Shown here piece after piece: positions 15,228 to 15,602 of a stretch of 15,602 nt of DNA. The DNA comes from Anaerolineae bacterium (GTDB lineage Bacteria > Chloroflexota > Anaerolineae > SpSt-313), in the NCBI GenBank assembly GCA_023511475.1, contig JAIMBM010000014.1:1-15602 (forward strand), written 5' to 3'. Position 1 is the first letter of the stretch, and every line of letters starts with the position of its first letter. Under the pieces are notes generated by a model. The model was not told the origin of the DNA. It worked only from the letters and a program-made list of their open reading frames with translations, and searched no databases. The translations under genes and the position numbers were made by a program.

Positions 15228-15602
15228 TTACTGCATGGCTGACAGCAGATCATCGAGTGGAATGATGGCAAAGGTGCTGGCGTAATCTGACATCGCGTAG
15301 GGCAGGATTAAGTGGCGATTGTGGATTACACTCCCACAACTGTAAACTACATTGGGAACGTATCCTTCCCGTTCGTTCTCATTGGGTCCCAGCAGGGGTT
15401 CTTTTAAGCGGCCGATGACTTTGCTGGGGTCTTCCAAATCTAGCAGCACGGCTCCAATCGAGTATTTGCGCATTGCGCCTACGCCGTGGGTTAATACCAA
15501 CCAGCCAGCTTCGGTTTCGAGAGGGGAACCACAATTACCGATTTGGACAAATTCCCAGGGATACGTTGGATGTAGGAGAATCTCATGTGTATACCAGAAA
15601 TG
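15228..15602 (-). CDS. GH130 glycoside phosphorylase, C-terminal part (runs off the window)
   Basis: The frame is open from the right edge to the TAA at 15230-15228, giving the last 124 residues of a GH130 family protein. Diagnostic stretches are IGNCGSPLETEAGWLVLTHGVG, written here in two parts as IGNCGSPLETEAGW and LVLTHGVG, then RKYSIGAVLLDLEDPSKVIGR, here noted as YSIGAVLLDL and PSKVIGR, and finally VPNVVYSCG. GH130 enzymes phosphorolyse or hydrolyse beta-mannosides such as 4-O-beta-mannosyl-glucose or 1,2-mannobiose; the catalytic Asp lies in the missing N-terminal part, so the substrate is not assignable. The piece has lower G+C and more A/T-ending codons (TTA, GTA, AAT) than the upstream cluster, which suggests a different origin. 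A possible internal TTG at 15500 is not the start, because the family sequence continues in frame upstream of it. Confidence 0.85.
   Translation of the reverse strand, partial: HFWYTHEILLHPTYPWEFVQIGNCGSPLETEAGWLVLTHGVGAMRKYSIGAVLLDLEDPSKVIGRLKEPLLGPNENEREGYVPNVVYSCGSVIHNRHLILPYAMSDYASTFAIIPLDDLLSAMQ

Noticed and set aside
1..15602. CRISPR array, tRNA or rRNA genes, insertion sequence
   Set aside because: I found no regularly spaced repeats, no cloverleaf or rRNA-like conserved stretches and no transposase-like protein; the repeat at 11-299 has only two diverged copies.

Overview
The window is GC-rich (roughly two thirds G+C by eye) up to about base 15,010 and clearly more AT-rich after that. 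Style suggests a Chloroflexota bacterium, possibly an anaerobic or facultative lineage. The grounds are a lipoprotein solute-binding protein with an Ala/Pro/Thr-rich linker, a sensor kinase with two C-terminal receiver domains, a response regulator with a sigma-region-4-like N-terminus, and a glycyl radical enzyme. This assignment is inference from gene style, not from a marker gene.

Layout. Bases 1-485 hold no convincing gene. They contain an imperfect 72-bp direct repeat, a strong hairpin and a promoter for the first gene. A membrane histidine kinase (486-2687, +) and a regulator with a degenerate ATPase domain plus a receiver (2623-3888, -) converge and overlap by 65 bp. The gap 3889-4219 holds two promoter-like sequences facing each other and a leader with several short inverted repeats. 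A same-strand cluster follows: lipoprotein sugar-binding protein, two ABC permeases, GH127 beta-L-arabinofuranosidase, GH51 alpha-L-arabinofuranosidase, an M24 Xaa-Pro-type peptidase broken by one in-frame TAG, and a glycyl radical enzyme with the residue set of trans-4-hydroxy-L-proline dehydratase (HypD). After 15,010 base composition changes, and the 3' part of a GH130 glycoside phosphorylase gene (-) runs off the right edge.

How the genes fit together (inference). Plant extensins carry arabino-oligosaccharides on hydroxyproline: beta-L-arabinofuranose units often capped by an alpha-L-arabinofuranose. Import, removal of alpha- and beta-linked L-arabinofuranose, cleavage next to proline or hydroxyproline, and dehydration of free hydroxyproline to 1-pyrroline-5-carboxylate would together consume both the glycan and its imino-acid anchor. 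I know related pieces separately (HypBA1/HypBA2/HypAA in Bifidobacterium longum; HypD in clostridia) but not this combination in one cluster. It is the main discovery candidate here. Missing from the window are the radical-SAM activase, the transporter ATPase, P5C reductase and arabinose catabolism. The peptidase gene is broken as read.
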